NCBI RefSeq assembly: GCF_039888675.1
Contig: NZ_JBDQQR010000001.1
Location: forward strand, 1,302,001 to 1,366,000
DNA from: Mesorhizobium sp. CAU 1732
GTDB taxonomy: Bacteria > Pseudomonadota > Alphaproteobacteria > Rhizobiales > Rhizobiaceae
Length of the DNA stretch: 64,000 nucleotides
Direction of reading: 5' to 3'
Made by a program: the position numbers and the translations under genes. Positions 52,450 through 60,063 of the stretch are shown here, piece after piece; positions within the stretch are counted from its first letter, which is position 1; each line of letters begins with the position of its first letter. The notes below the pieces were generated by a model, which had not been told where the DNA came from, did no database searches, and saw only the letters and a program-made list of their open reading frames with translations.

Positions 52450-53327
52450 CCGTTTCCTCCCGTTCCCTGTTTCCTGATCATCAGCCCTCGCGAAGGATCA
52501 TATGCGATGATGGCGCCGGCAAGGAAAAGCACAGTGAAGCCGATGACGACGGCAAGCGAAACCCACTCGATCTGTCCATAGAAGGAAAATCGGATCAGTT
52601 CGACGGCGTAGGTAAAGGGGTTGGCGAGGCAGATCTTGTAGAGCAGCGGACTGGATTCCTGGATGCGCCAGAGCGGATAGAGCGCCGAGGAGGCGAAATA
52701 CATCGGGAAGATCACGAAGTTCATGACGCCGGCGAAATTTTCGAGCTGCTTGATCATCGACGACAGGAACAGCCCGAGCGCGCCGAGCATCAGCCCGGCC
52801 AGGAACACCGCCGGCAGCCCAAGCAGGTAACCGGTCCAGGGCGGCTTGACGCCCCAGAACCTGGCGATGGCGAGGAAGACGTAAACCTGTGCGATCGAGA
52901 CGATGACGCCGGCGAGCAGTTTCGACACCAGCAGGAACCAGCGCGGGAACGGGCTGACCAGCAGGGTGCGCATATTGCCCATCTCGCGGTCGTAGACCAT
53001 CGAGAGCGATGACTGCATGCCGGAAAAGAGCAGGATCATGCCGACGAGGCCCGGCGTGATGTAGACCTCGTACAGCACGTAGGTCTTGTAGGGCGGGATG
53101 ATCGACACGCCGAGCACCTGGCGAAAGCCGGCGGCGAAGATGAACAGCCAGAGCAGCGGCCTGACCAGCGACGAGACGAAACGTTCGCGCTGGTTGAGGA
53201 ATCGCAACCCCTCGCGCATGAGAATGCCCTTGAGGCAGACGAGATAGCTGGCGATGCCAAAGGCCGGCATCCTCTGTGGCGCCGTTCCCTCCTTTGCGGT
53301 CTCCAGCACCGATGGCGCGCTGCTCAT
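52446..53327 (-). CDS. ABC-2 type permease of PQQ-dependent alcohol dehydrogenase system
   Basis: This 293-residue membrane protein has six helices of the ABC-2 export type. Helices include VRPLLWLFIFAAGFRQVLGV, ITPGLVGMILLFSGMQSSLS and VVIGFTVLFLAGAIIAY. The cytoplasmic YDREMGNMRTLLVSPFPRWF is the family motif, and FVIFPMYFASSALYPLW a late helix. This class is associated in databases with quinoprotein alcohol oxidation (PedC-like). With the ATPase (ATGA overlap) it forms an exporter whose cargo is not known; PQQ, a precursor or a cofactor-related lipid are possible. Confidence 0.85.
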   Translation of the reverse strand: MSSAPSVLETAKEGTAPQRMPAFGIASYLVCLKGILMREGLRFLNQRERFVSSLVRPLLWLFIFAAGFRQVLGVSIIPPYKTYVLYEVYITPGLVGMILLFSGMQSSLSMVYDREMGNMRTLLVSPFPRWFLLVSKLLAGVIVSIAQVYVFLAIARFWGVKPPWTGYLLGLPAVFLAGLMLGALGLFLSSMIKQLENFAGVMNFVIFPMYFASSALYPLWRIQESSPLLYKICLANPFTYAVELIRFSFYGQIEWVSLAVVIGFTVLFLAGAIIAYDPSRGLMIRKQGTGGNG

Positions 53328-54112
53328 GACGGTTCCTGCATCGCGGGAGATGTTTTCCTGGGATTGAGCGTCGAAAAGGCCTCGCCGATGTTCTTGGTGC
53401 CGGTCGAGCGGACGATGTCGGATACGCTGGCATTGGCGACGAGATTGCCCTCGACCAGCACCACTGCATGGTCGCTCTCGTCCACCTCGTCGATCAGATG
53501 CGTCGCCCAGAAGGCACTGATGCCCTCGGTCTTAACCAGGCTGCGGACGTTGGCGAGGATGCCGGCCCGCGACTGGACGTCCAGTCCCACCGTCGCCTCG
53601 TCGAGCAGCAGAAGCGGCGGCCGGTGGAGCAGTGCGCGGGCGATCTCGATGCGCCGCATCTGACCGCCTGACAGGCTGCGCGCCTTGTCATGCAGGCGCC
53701 CGGCCATCTCGACGGTCTCGAGCACGGCATCGATGCGGCGGCGCGCTTCGGCCGAACCAATGCCGTGCAGCGAGGTATGGTAGGAGAGGTTCTGGTAGAC
53801 GCTCAGATCGAGGTCGAGCGTTCGTGCCTGGAAAACGATGCCGAGTCGCCGCAGCGCTTCGCCCGGCGCGCGGCTGATGTCATGGCCGAAGATGCGGATC
53901 GCGCCGTGCCGCGTGTCGTAGAGATGGCTGATCAGCGAAAACAGCGTCGTCTTGCCGGCCCCGTTGAGGCCGAGCAGGACGGCGAAGGTCCCCGGCGCGA
54001 TCGAGAAGGAGACGTCGCGCAGCGCCTGTTTCTGGCCGTACGAATGACTAACCGCCGCGACGTCGAGCGCCGCGACGCCAGTTCCCGTTCCGGCCGGCCT
54101 TACATGCTGCAT
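53324..54112 (-). CDS. ABC transporter ATPase of PQQ-dependent alcohol dehydrogenase system
   Basis: This 262-residue ATPase has Walker A VLLGLNGAGKTTLFSLI, the signature SLSGGQMRRIEIARALL, Walker B LLLLDEATVGLDVQSRAG and the switch in AFWATHLIDEVDES. The domain is of the DrrA/CcmA export type, which fits the ABC-2 permease next door. The alternative is an importer, but the ABC-2 permease argues for export or membrane assembly. It follows a cupredoxin-like gene after 108 bases, the largest gap of the operon. Confidence 0.88.
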   Translation of the reverse strand: MQHVRPAGTGTGVAALDVAAVSHSYGQKQALRDVSFSIAPGTFAVLLGLNGAGKTTLFSLISHLYDTRHGAIRIFGHDISRAPGEALRRLGIVFQARTLDLDLSVYQNLSYHTSLHGIGSAEARRRIDAVLETVEMAGRLHDKARSLSGGQMRRIEIARALLHRPPLLLLDEATVGLDVQSRAGILANVRSLVKTEGISAFWATHLIDEVDESDHAVVLVEGNLVANASVSDIVRSTGTKNIGEAFSTLNPRKTSPAMQEPS

Positions 54113-54220
54113 AGAGAGGCTCCCGTCCGCCCTTGCAATGGCAGACCTGGCGTTCCTCCGGGCGAAGCAACGTCGAGCATCAATCTGTCCTTCTGGCGCA
54201 ATCGAGGTATTCCCACTGCC

Positions 54221-54706
54221 TCATTTGATCGTGATCGTGCCTTTCATGCCCCTGTCGGCGAGGTCGGGCACGGACCAGGTATAGACGCCCGGCCGCACCG
54301 TGGTGAACTGGACCTGGATCGTGCCATCCGCGTCGAACTCCAGCCAGGCCGGCGCGCCGTTCATGTGCACCTCGAGATCATTGATGACGATCTGATTGTT
54401 CCAGACGTTGCGGAAGAGATCGGTGTGGAATTTGTACTCGAGACCGCCCGCGGCGGTGATCTTCCAGCGATAGCCCTGTCCGGAGATGAGTTCGAAATCC
54501 TTCTGATTGGCCGCGAACTGATCTTCCTTCGTGCCGAGGATCAGCTCAGGCACATCCTTGCTGGCGCGCGTTGGTTTTTCCGCTGCAGCGGCCGGTTCCG
54601 CAACGGCCGGAGCATCGTCGTCATCATCGTCCTGCGCCCAGACCTGGCCGTGCATGGCAGTAAAACCGAACAGCACTGCGAAAGCGATTGCCGAAAATTT
54701 CCTCAT
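54221..54706 (-). CDS. Cupredoxin-like periplasmic protein without the copper Cys
   Basis: This 161-residue exported protein has a signal ending GQVWAQ, then an acidic run of six Asp followed by an Ala/Pro/Glu linker to about residue 45. The folded part (PELILGTKEDQFAANQKDFE to the end) looks like a cupredoxin: VHMNGAPAWLEFDADG, then FTTVRPGVYTWSVPDLADRG and MKGTITIK. In blue copper proteins a Cys stands where this one has Ser in YTWSVPD, so a type 1 site is unlikely. The start at 54706 follows GGGGAAG; the longer frame upstream runs into the beta-propeller gene. It could be a scaffold or metal chaperone for the alcohol oxidation system. Confidence 0.72.
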   Translation of the reverse strand: MRKFSAIAFAVLFGFTAMHGQVWAQDDDDDDAPAVAEPAAAAEKPTRASKDVPELILGTKEDQFAANQKDFELISGQGYRWKITAAGGLEYKFHTDLFRNVWNNQIVINDLEVHMNGAPAWLEFDADGTIQVQFTTVRPGVYTWSVPDLADRGMKGTITIK

Positions 54707-54750
54707 AGTTTCTTCCCCTTCACTTTTTGCTTCTCTTAATTCAGCTTTCT

Positions 54751-55722
54751 TCAGTTCGGTGACACGACCACGCCCCATGGCAACTGACCGACCGTCACTG
54801 ATTGCACCGGTTCGTCGGTGGCCACGTCGATGAAGGTGATGTCGTTGGAGACGCCGTTGGTGCTGATGATCGTCTTCTGGTCGGGCGTGAAGGCGAGCTG
54901 CCACACGCGCTGGCCGACCAGCACGTATTTCACCACCTCGTAGGTTTCGATGTTGATGACGGCGACGTGGTTCGCAGGCCCGAGGGCCACATACGCCTTC
55001 TTGCCGTCGGCGGTGATGCGCACGCCGACCGGCTGGATCGTCTCGGAACGCAGGCCGGGAATCTCGAATGTGATTTTCTGCGTGATCTCGCGCGAAGCGT
55101 TGTCGATCACCGAGATCGTGCCGCCGATCTCGGCGCTTACCCACGCCTCCGCGCCGTCGGGTGTGAATTCGACGAAGCGCGGGCGGGAATCGACCAGCAC
55201 GTTATGGGTGATCTCATGCGTTTCGGTGTCGATGAAATGCGCCATATTCGTCGTTTCCGACGTGTTGACCATGGTCTTGCCATCAGGACTGATGCCCATG
55301 CCCTCCGGCTCGACGCCGACGGGGATTTCGGCGATGACGCCCTTCGTTTCTATGTCGATCACCGTGACGAGGTTGTCGTCCTCGTTGGCCACGTAGAGCG
55401 TGTTGCCGTCCGGTGACAGCACGAAGAGCTCGGGATCGGGCCCGGATGGCAGGGTGCTCACGATCTCGAGCGTGGCCGTATCGATCACCTGGATCGTGTC
55501 GTCGTCGCTGGCGCAGAGATAGATGAACTTGCCGTCATGCGAAATGGTGATGCCGCGCGGCCGCTGGCCGACCTCTATGGTCTTGACGACTTCCATCGTG
55601 GCCGTATCGACCACGCTGACGGTGTTGTCCTTCTCGTTGGAGACATAGACCATGTAGGCGGAAGCCGGGCTGGCCGTTAGGCCGGCAGCAATCGCCGCGG
55701 CGAGAAAGGGCAGTCGTCGCAT
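54751..55722 (-). CDS. YVTN beta-propeller protein, PQQ catabolism-associated
   Basis: This 323-residue periplasmic seven-bladed propeller has a signal peptide (AAAIAAGLTASPASA). Blades repeat as YVSNEKDNTVSVVDTATMEV, YLCASDDDTIQVIDTATLEI and YVANEDDNLVTVIDIETKGV, each about 42 residues apart. It lacks PQQ-binding cysteines, so it is not itself a dehydrogenase. The family is tied to quinoprotein alcohol oxidation clusters, with unknown function. The ATG at 55722 follows AGGAGGAG. It lies between the binding protein and the cupredoxin-like gene. Confidence 0.88.
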   Translation of the reverse strand: MRRLPFLAAAIAAGLTASPASAYMVYVSNEKDNTVSVVDTATMEVVKTIEVGQRPRGITISHDGKFIYLCASDDDTIQVIDTATLEIVSTLPSGPDPELFVLSPDGNTLYVANEDDNLVTVIDIETKGVIAEIPVGVEPEGMGISPDGKTMVNTSETTNMAHFIDTETHEITHNVLVDSRPRFVEFTPDGAEAWVSAEIGGTISVIDNASREITQKITFEIPGLRSETIQPVGVRITADGKKAYVALGPANHVAVINIETYEVVKYVLVGQRVWQLAFTPDQKTIISTNGVSNDITFIDVATDEPVQSVTVGQLPWGVVVSPN

Positions 55723-55749
55723 CAAAACTCCTCCTGTTGGTTCGGATAC

Positions 55750-57009
55750 TTATTTCAGAACGCATTCGGTCTCCGGCTGATCGACGCCGAGCGTATCCAG
55801 CTCCGATACCTGGTGCAGGAAACCTTCTTGCGGCGAGGTCGAGACGACGGATTTGGAATCGCCGAGGAAGATCGGCTGCCTGAGCTGCCAGTTCCATTTG
55901 CGGAAGGTCAGTTTCTGGCCCTTGAAGGCGGCGATGGAGAAATCGTCTCCGCGGATGAAGGCTTCGATCTTCTGCGGATCGTTACTCTGCGTCCTCGTGG
56001 CCGCGTCGCCGATGATGCGGGCCGCGGTCCATGCCGCCATGTCCTTGGACATCATGCGTCGGCCGTTGGCCTTGGCGAAGCGATTCTGGATCTGGGTGCC
56101 GCCCCACTGCTCGCTGCCCGGATGCCAGGCCGACGGCATCAGCCCGGCCGTGCCGGCGACGGGTCGCGGGATCCAGTTGCGGAAGGGGACGTAGGTGCCG
56201 AACACCTCGCTCTCGTCGGCCACCAGCACCACGTCGTGCTCGGGCAGGTCCTGCATGAACACGGGGATTTGCCGCTGGATCTGCACGACGCCGGAATCGG
56301 TGCGCCGCGCCGTACCGGTGTCCTTGAACTCCTTCTCGGCGAGGATCTGGCCACCGAAGCGGGTCGCGGCGCGCCTGAGCGCATCGGCGAAAGCCCGGTC
56401 GCCGTCATGCGAGCCGTAAAGCAGCACCCAGCGCGGCCATTGCTTCCAGATCAGGTACTGCGCCAGCCCGTCGGCGAGCATGCTGCGGGTCGGCACGGTG
56501 TGGAACACGTTGGCGCGGCACTCCTGCTCGCGCAATATATCGTCGGTGGCGCCGACATTGAAGATCAGCACGCCGTTCTCGCGGGCGATGTCGGCGATCG
56601 ACAGGAGTTGCTCGGCCGAGATGTCGGCGAGCACATAGCGGTCGCCCTTGGCGATCATGTCCCGAAAGGTCTGCACGACATCCGCACCCGGCTTCACCTC
56701 TGTGACGTCGAGCGCGAATTCCTGGCCCATGAACTTGCCGGTCGTGTTGTTGTCGGCGATCGCCACATTGGCGCCCGCCACGCCTTCGTCTCGTGGCGGA
56801 GCGTCGAGAACGGACAGCGCCAGTTGCGGCTCATAGGCGCGCAGGTAGCCGAGCTTGATCTCGGTCACCTGCTGCGCGGGTTTCGCAGCCGCGGCCTTTG
56901 GCGCCGTTTCCTGCGCCATGACTTCTTGCGCCATGACGGGCCAAACGTTGACGCTCACCAAAAAAAGTCCGAAGAATACCGCAAGGGTATATGGCACCAT
57001 GCCCTTCAT
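55750..57009 (-). CDS. Periplasmic binding protein, PQQ-dependent alcohol dehydrogenase system
   Basis: This protein of about 419 residues has a signal peptide (YTLAVFFGLFLVSVNVWPVMAQ) and a branched-chain-amino-acid-type binding fold (EIKLGYLRAYEPQLALSVLD, then GANVAIADNNTTGKFMGQEF and WVLLYGSHDGDRAFADALRR). ISAEQLLSIADIARENGVLI and AAWTAARIIGDAATRTQ follow. Database families place such proteins with the alcohol dehydrogenase ABC system. Combined with an export-type permease, it may be a sensor or an assembly factor rather than an import binder. Starts at 57009 and 57000 are both possible. It is the first gene of the minus-strand operon. Confidence 0.86.
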   Translation of the reverse strand: MKGMVPYTLAVFFGLFLVSVNVWPVMAQEVMAQETAPKAAAAKPAQQVTEIKLGYLRAYEPQLALSVLDAPPRDEGVAGANVAIADNNTTGKFMGQEFALDVTEVKPGADVVQTFRDMIAKGDRYVLADISAEQLLSIADIARENGVLIFNVGATDDILREQECRANVFHTVPTRSMLADGLAQYLIWKQWPRWVLLYGSHDGDRAFADALRRAATRFGGQILAEKEFKDTGTARRTDSGVVQIQRQIPVFMQDLPEHDVVLVADESEVFGTYVPFRNWIPRPVAGTAGLMPSAWHPGSEQWGGTQIQNRFAKANGRRMMSKDMAAWTAARIIGDAATRTQSNDPQKIEAFIRGDDFSIAAFKGQKLTFRKWNWQLRQPIFLGDSKSVVSTSPQEGFLHQVSELDTLGVDQPETECVLK

Positions 57010-57081
57010 AGCAGGCGTTCTCTCCCACGCTCCGTAAGCCGGCAAAGAGCCGGACATGCGGTCAAATATTTCGGTGCCACG

Positions 57082-57618
57082 ATGAACTTAACGCAGCGTT
57101 CCTCGATAGCAACCCCTATAAACTTGCTGCTCACGGCAAGTTTAATTGCAGGCTTCGCCGTGAGCCCGGCACACGCTGGCAAGATTGCGGTCTTCGAATT
57201 CGAGCTCCAGCATGGCAATCTCGTGCCTGGTACGCCGAGCAAGAAGGAAGCCGAAGACAAGAGACGCGAGATGATCAGCGAACGCTTGCGCGATCATCTC
57301 GCCAAGTCCGGATTCGATGTGGTCGACACGAAGCCTCTCGCCGAGAAGGCCGCCGCTGCCAACCTGCAGGCGTGTGGCAATTGCGGCGACGATTTTGCGC
57401 GGCAACTCGGCGCCGACTACGCTTTCACCGGGGTTGTCTATAAGGTGTCCGAACTTGTTCTGAGCATGAGCGTTCTTGTCCATGAAGCCGCGACATCGCG
57501 GCCGGTCACCAGCGCGACGGTCGATTTGCGCGGCAACACGGATGAATCCTGGCGGCGTGCCATCGACTATCTCTATCGCAACGTGCTGTCTTCCAGGCTG
57601 GAGAAACTGAACAAATGA
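57082..57618 (+). CDS. DUF2380/DUF3280-like secreted protein
   Basis: This 178-residue protein has a signal peptide (INLLLTASLIAGFAVSPAHA). The mature part begins KIAVFEFELQHGNLVPGTPS, with LRDHLAKSGFDVVDTKPLAE, a CGNCG pair near residue 100 and YAFTGVVYKVSELVLSMSVL. The layout matches small periplasmic DUF2380/DUF3280 proteins, whose role is unknown. It is divergent from the binding-protein gene and its stop overlaps the ATG of the MfnB-FolB gene (ATGA). A secreted protein translationally coupled to a cytosolic cofactor pathway is unexpected, and suggests that it serves the same C1 process. Confidence 0.72.
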   Translation: MNLTQRSSIATPINLLLTASLIAGFAVSPAHAGKIAVFEFELQHGNLVPGTPSKKEAEDKRREMISERLRDHLAKSGFDVVDTKPLAEKAAAANLQACGNCGDDFARQLGADYAFTGVVYKVSELVLSMSVLVHEAATSRPVTSATVDLRGNTDESWRRAIDYLYRNVLSSRLEKLNK

Positions 57619-58808
57619 CAAAAATGCTGGCCAGCGTCGCGGACCTCGCCGAGACGGAAATCGCGGTCTCCGGCGGTGCCGACATCATCGACCTGAAGGA
57701 CCCGAAGGCCGGAGCGTTGGGTGCGGCGGCGATCGAAATTATCCGCCAGGCGGTACAAAAAATCGCGGGACGTTGCGCCACGAGCGCGGTCTGCGGCGAC
57801 CTGCCGATGGAGCCTGAAACGATCCCCGTCACGGCCGAAGAGATCGCGGCTACGGGTGTCGACTATGTGAAGATCGGCTTCTTCCCCTCCCCAAATGCCA
57901 ACGCCTGCGCAGCCGCGCTTGCGCCGCTCGGCGAGCGGACGAAGCTGATCGCCGTGCTGTTCGCCGACCGCGAGCCGGATTTCGGCCTGCTGGACGTTTT
58001 CGCCCGCCACGGCTTCCACGGCGCAATGGTTGATACGGCAGACAAGGCCGGGGGACGTTTGCTCGACCATATGCCGCCGGAGCGCATCCCGATTTTCGTC
58101 AATCGCGCCCGCTCGCTCGGTTTGAAGGTTGGCTTGAGTGGATCGCTCGAAGCGCCTGACATTCCAAGGTTGCTGCCGTTCGCTCCGGATTTCCTGGGTT
58201 TTCGCGGCGCGCTCTGCGACCGGTCGCAGCGTACCGCCTCGATCAACAAGCAGGCGGTCGAGCATATTCGTTCGCTGGTCCCGGAGGAGCGGCCGGCGGG
58301 CAGTTCTGCCAGTGTCGACTACCGGCTGTTGGCGGCGCGCGGCTATTCGCCCGGCGCGGGCGACCCGACGCTGGGGGCGGACAAGATTTTCGTCCGGGAT
58401 TTCGTGCTTCCCGTGCAGATCGGCGCCTACAGTTTCGAGCACGGCCATACGCAGAAGGTCCGCTTCGACGTCACTGCGGACGTGCTGCGGGTCACCAGGA
58501 ATCCGGAGGACATGCGCCACGTGTTCTCCTACGATGTCATCATGGACGGCATCCGTGCCATCGTCGCGCGCGGCCATGTCGAGCTCAGCGAGACGCTTGC
58601 CGAACAGGTGGCCGCGTATGTGCTGGAGGATCCGCGTGTCGTGCGGGTGACGGTCAGGGTGGAAAAGCTGGAGCTCGGCCCCGGCGGCGTCGGCGTCGAG
58701 ATCGAGCGTCGTCGGGCGAAGGAAAACTTGTCGGCGCTGAGGCCCGGCGCGCAGCCTGAGAACACCGAGGGTGTGCTTCCGGACGGCAAGAAGGGCATCA
58801 CCCGGTGA
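57615..58808 (+). CDS. mfnB: Fusion of MfnB-like furan phosphate synthase and FolB-like aldolase
   Basis: This 397-residue protein has two domains. The N-terminal one, to about residue 240, matches (5-formylfuran-3-yl)methyl phosphate synthase (DUF556), which makes the furan of methanofuran from two glyceraldehyde-3-phosphate: ASVADLAETEIAVSGGADII, DLKDPKAGALGA, YVKIGFFPSP and GLSGSLEAPDI. The C-terminal 130 residues match FolB-type dihydroneopterin aldolase (KIFVRDFVLPVQIGAYSFEH, VRFDVTADVL), likely for the pterin of H4MPT. One gene would thus serve both cofactors. The upstream stop overlaps its ATG, and its stop overlaps the next GTG. The product assignment is by family; the fusion partner's substrate is an inference. 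Confidence 0.82.
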   Translation: MTKMLASVADLAETEIAVSGGADIIDLKDPKAGALGAAAIEIIRQAVQKIAGRCATSAVCGDLPMEPETIPVTAEEIAATGVDYVKIGFFPSPNANACAAALAPLGERTKLIAVLFADREPDFGLLDVFARHGFHGAMVDTADKAGGRLLDHMPPERIPIFVNRARSLGLKVGLSGSLEAPDIPRLLPFAPDFLGFRGALCDRSQRTASINKQAVEHIRSLVPEERPAGSSASVDYRLLAARGYSPGAGDPTLGADKIFVRDFVLPVQIGAYSFEHGHTQKVRFDVTADVLRVTRNPEDMRHVFSYDVIMDGIRAIVARGHVELSETLAEQVAAYVLEDPRVVRVTVRVEKLELGPGGVGVEIERRRAKENLSALRPGAQPENTEGVLPDGKKGITR

Positions 58809-59491
58809 GGGCAGCCGTCGTCAAGCTCGGCGGCAGCACGGCCGATCATGAAGAGATGGAGGTGTGGACCGCTGCGCTGGCGGGTTCCAGCCTGCCGCTT
58901 GTCATCGTGCCGGGCGGCGGTCCTTTCGCCGACCAGGTGCGCGACGCGCAGAAGCGCATGGGGTTTTCCGATGCCGCGGCGCATGCCATGGCCATCCTCG
59001 CCATGGAGCAGTTTGGCCATGTCGTCCTCGATCGCCACGAAAGGTTTTCGCAGGCCAGGTCGACGGACGAGATGAGGCAGGCGCTGGAGGAGGGACGAAT
59101 CCCGGTCTGGCTGCCGTCCGCGATGGCTGTTCCGGCGCCGGACATTCCGGCCTCATGGGACATCACCTCGGATTCGCTGGCGGCCTGGCTGGCCGGCAAG
59201 CTGTCGGTAGAGACATTGCTGCTGATCAAGCAGGCTAGCAACTTTTCGAATCGCGACGATGTGGAGAACCTGACCACGAGAGGCATTCTGGATGCAGGCT
59301 TCGCCGCCATGCTGCCGGACGGCATCGATCTTTTCGTAGCCGGTCCGCGCGATGCCGGTAACGCCGCGGCGATGTTGTCGTCTGGAAGGCTTCCGGGGGT
59401 ACGCATCGCATCGCGAACCACTCCGACTCCGGCTCCCTTGTGGGGAGGGGGCAGGAGTGGCGGTGCGGCGCAAAGCAACGGCCGGGCGTAA
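58805..59491 (+). CDS. mfnE: Amino acid kinase family protein, MfnE-like
   Basis: This 228-residue protein has an amino acid kinase fold: AAVVKLGGSTADHEEMEVW, LVIVPGGGPFADQVRDAQ, DITSDSLAAWLAGKL and LLLIKQASNF. MfnE phosphorylates the aminomethylfuran phosphate to the diphosphate in methanofuran synthesis. The GTG at 58805 overlaps the mfnB stop (GTGA). The C-terminus ends oddly in TPTPAPLWGGGRSGGAAQSN because a palindromic repeat (59429-59461) runs into it, so about 25 residues are probably not ancestral. Position and fold support the pathway role; substrate proof is lacking. Confidence 0.78.
   Translation: MRAAVVKLGGSTADHEEMEVWTAALAGSSLPLVIVPGGGPFADQVRDAQKRMGFSDAAAHAMAILAMEQFGHVVLDRHERFSQARSTDEMRQALEEGRIPVWLPSAMAVPAPDIPASWDITSDSLAAWLAGKLSVETLLLIKQASNFSNRDDVENLTTRGILDAGFAAMLPDGIDLFVAGPRDAGNAAAMLSSGRLPGVRIASRTTPTPAPLWGGGRSGGAAQSNGRA
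59429..59461. repeat. Rhizobial-type palindromic repeat inside the mfnE 3' end
   Basis: GGCTCCCTTGTGGGGAGGGG at 59431-59450, with CCGACT before and CAGGAGTGGC after, matches the intergenic CTCCCC-TTGTGG-GGAG element common in Rhizobiales genomes. It encodes the odd tail of the kinase and lies just before the flavoprotein start. Confidence 0.45.
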
Positions 59492-59493
59492 CC

Positions 59494-60063
59494 ATGCTGG
59501 GAAACCTCAACACGCCACGCTGGGCATGGGTTCTGACGGGCTCCGGCCATTTCTTCACGGAGAGCTTCCAACTCATCCACGAGCTCGAACATTGCGACGT
59601 CTTCGTTTCCAAGGCCGCGAACGAGGTCCTGCGCATGTACAAGCTGAAGCTTGATTTCCCCGATACGATGCGTGTCCTGCACGACAGGACGGCAAGCGCG
59701 GCACCTGTCGGCGCGTTCTACCACGGCGTCTACCACACGGTGGTGGTGGCGCCGGCGTCGTCGAACACCGTCGCGAAATGCGTGCTCGGCATTTCCGACA
59801 CGCTCGCCACCAACGTCTTCGCGCAGGCCGGCAAATGCCGCGTGCCGTCGATCGTCTTCGCCTGCGACACCGCACCGGAACTCGAAACCATGGCGCCGCA
59901 CGGGCTGGTCAAGGTCTATCCCCGCGGGATCGACCTGGAGAACACTGAGAAGCTGAAGAGCTTCGAACGGACCCGGGTCGTCGAGTCGCTGGCCGATCTA
60001 CGAGCCGCAATCCGCGAACGCCAGGCTGAAGTGAGTCACGCTGAACCGAACCGTCATGGCTGA
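59494..60063 (+). CDS. Flavoprotein, dihydromethanopterin reductase (DmrB)-like
   Basis: This 189-residue flavoprotein of the UbiX/PPC-DC-like fold has WVLTGSGHFFTESFQLIHEL at the start (the loop that binds FMN phosphate). Next are HCDVFVSKAANEVLRMYKLK, VVVAPASSNTVAKCVLGISD and ACDTAPELETMAPHGLVKVY. DmrB reduces dihydromethanopterin to H4MPT in archaea, and bacterial clusters of this sort carry similar flavoproteins. The ATG at 59494 is chosen because the longer frame starts inside mfnE. It overlaps the next gene by 8 bases. The reductase role is an inference from the cluster. Confidence 0.75.
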   Translation: MLGNLNTPRWAWVLTGSGHFFTESFQLIHELEHCDVFVSKAANEVLRMYKLKLDFPDTMRVLHDRTASAAPVGAFYHGVYHTVVVAPASSNTVAKCVLGISDTLATNVFAQAGKCRVPSIVFACDTAPELETMAPHGLVKVYPRGIDLENTEKLKSFERTRVVESLADLRAAIRERQAEVSHAEPNRHG

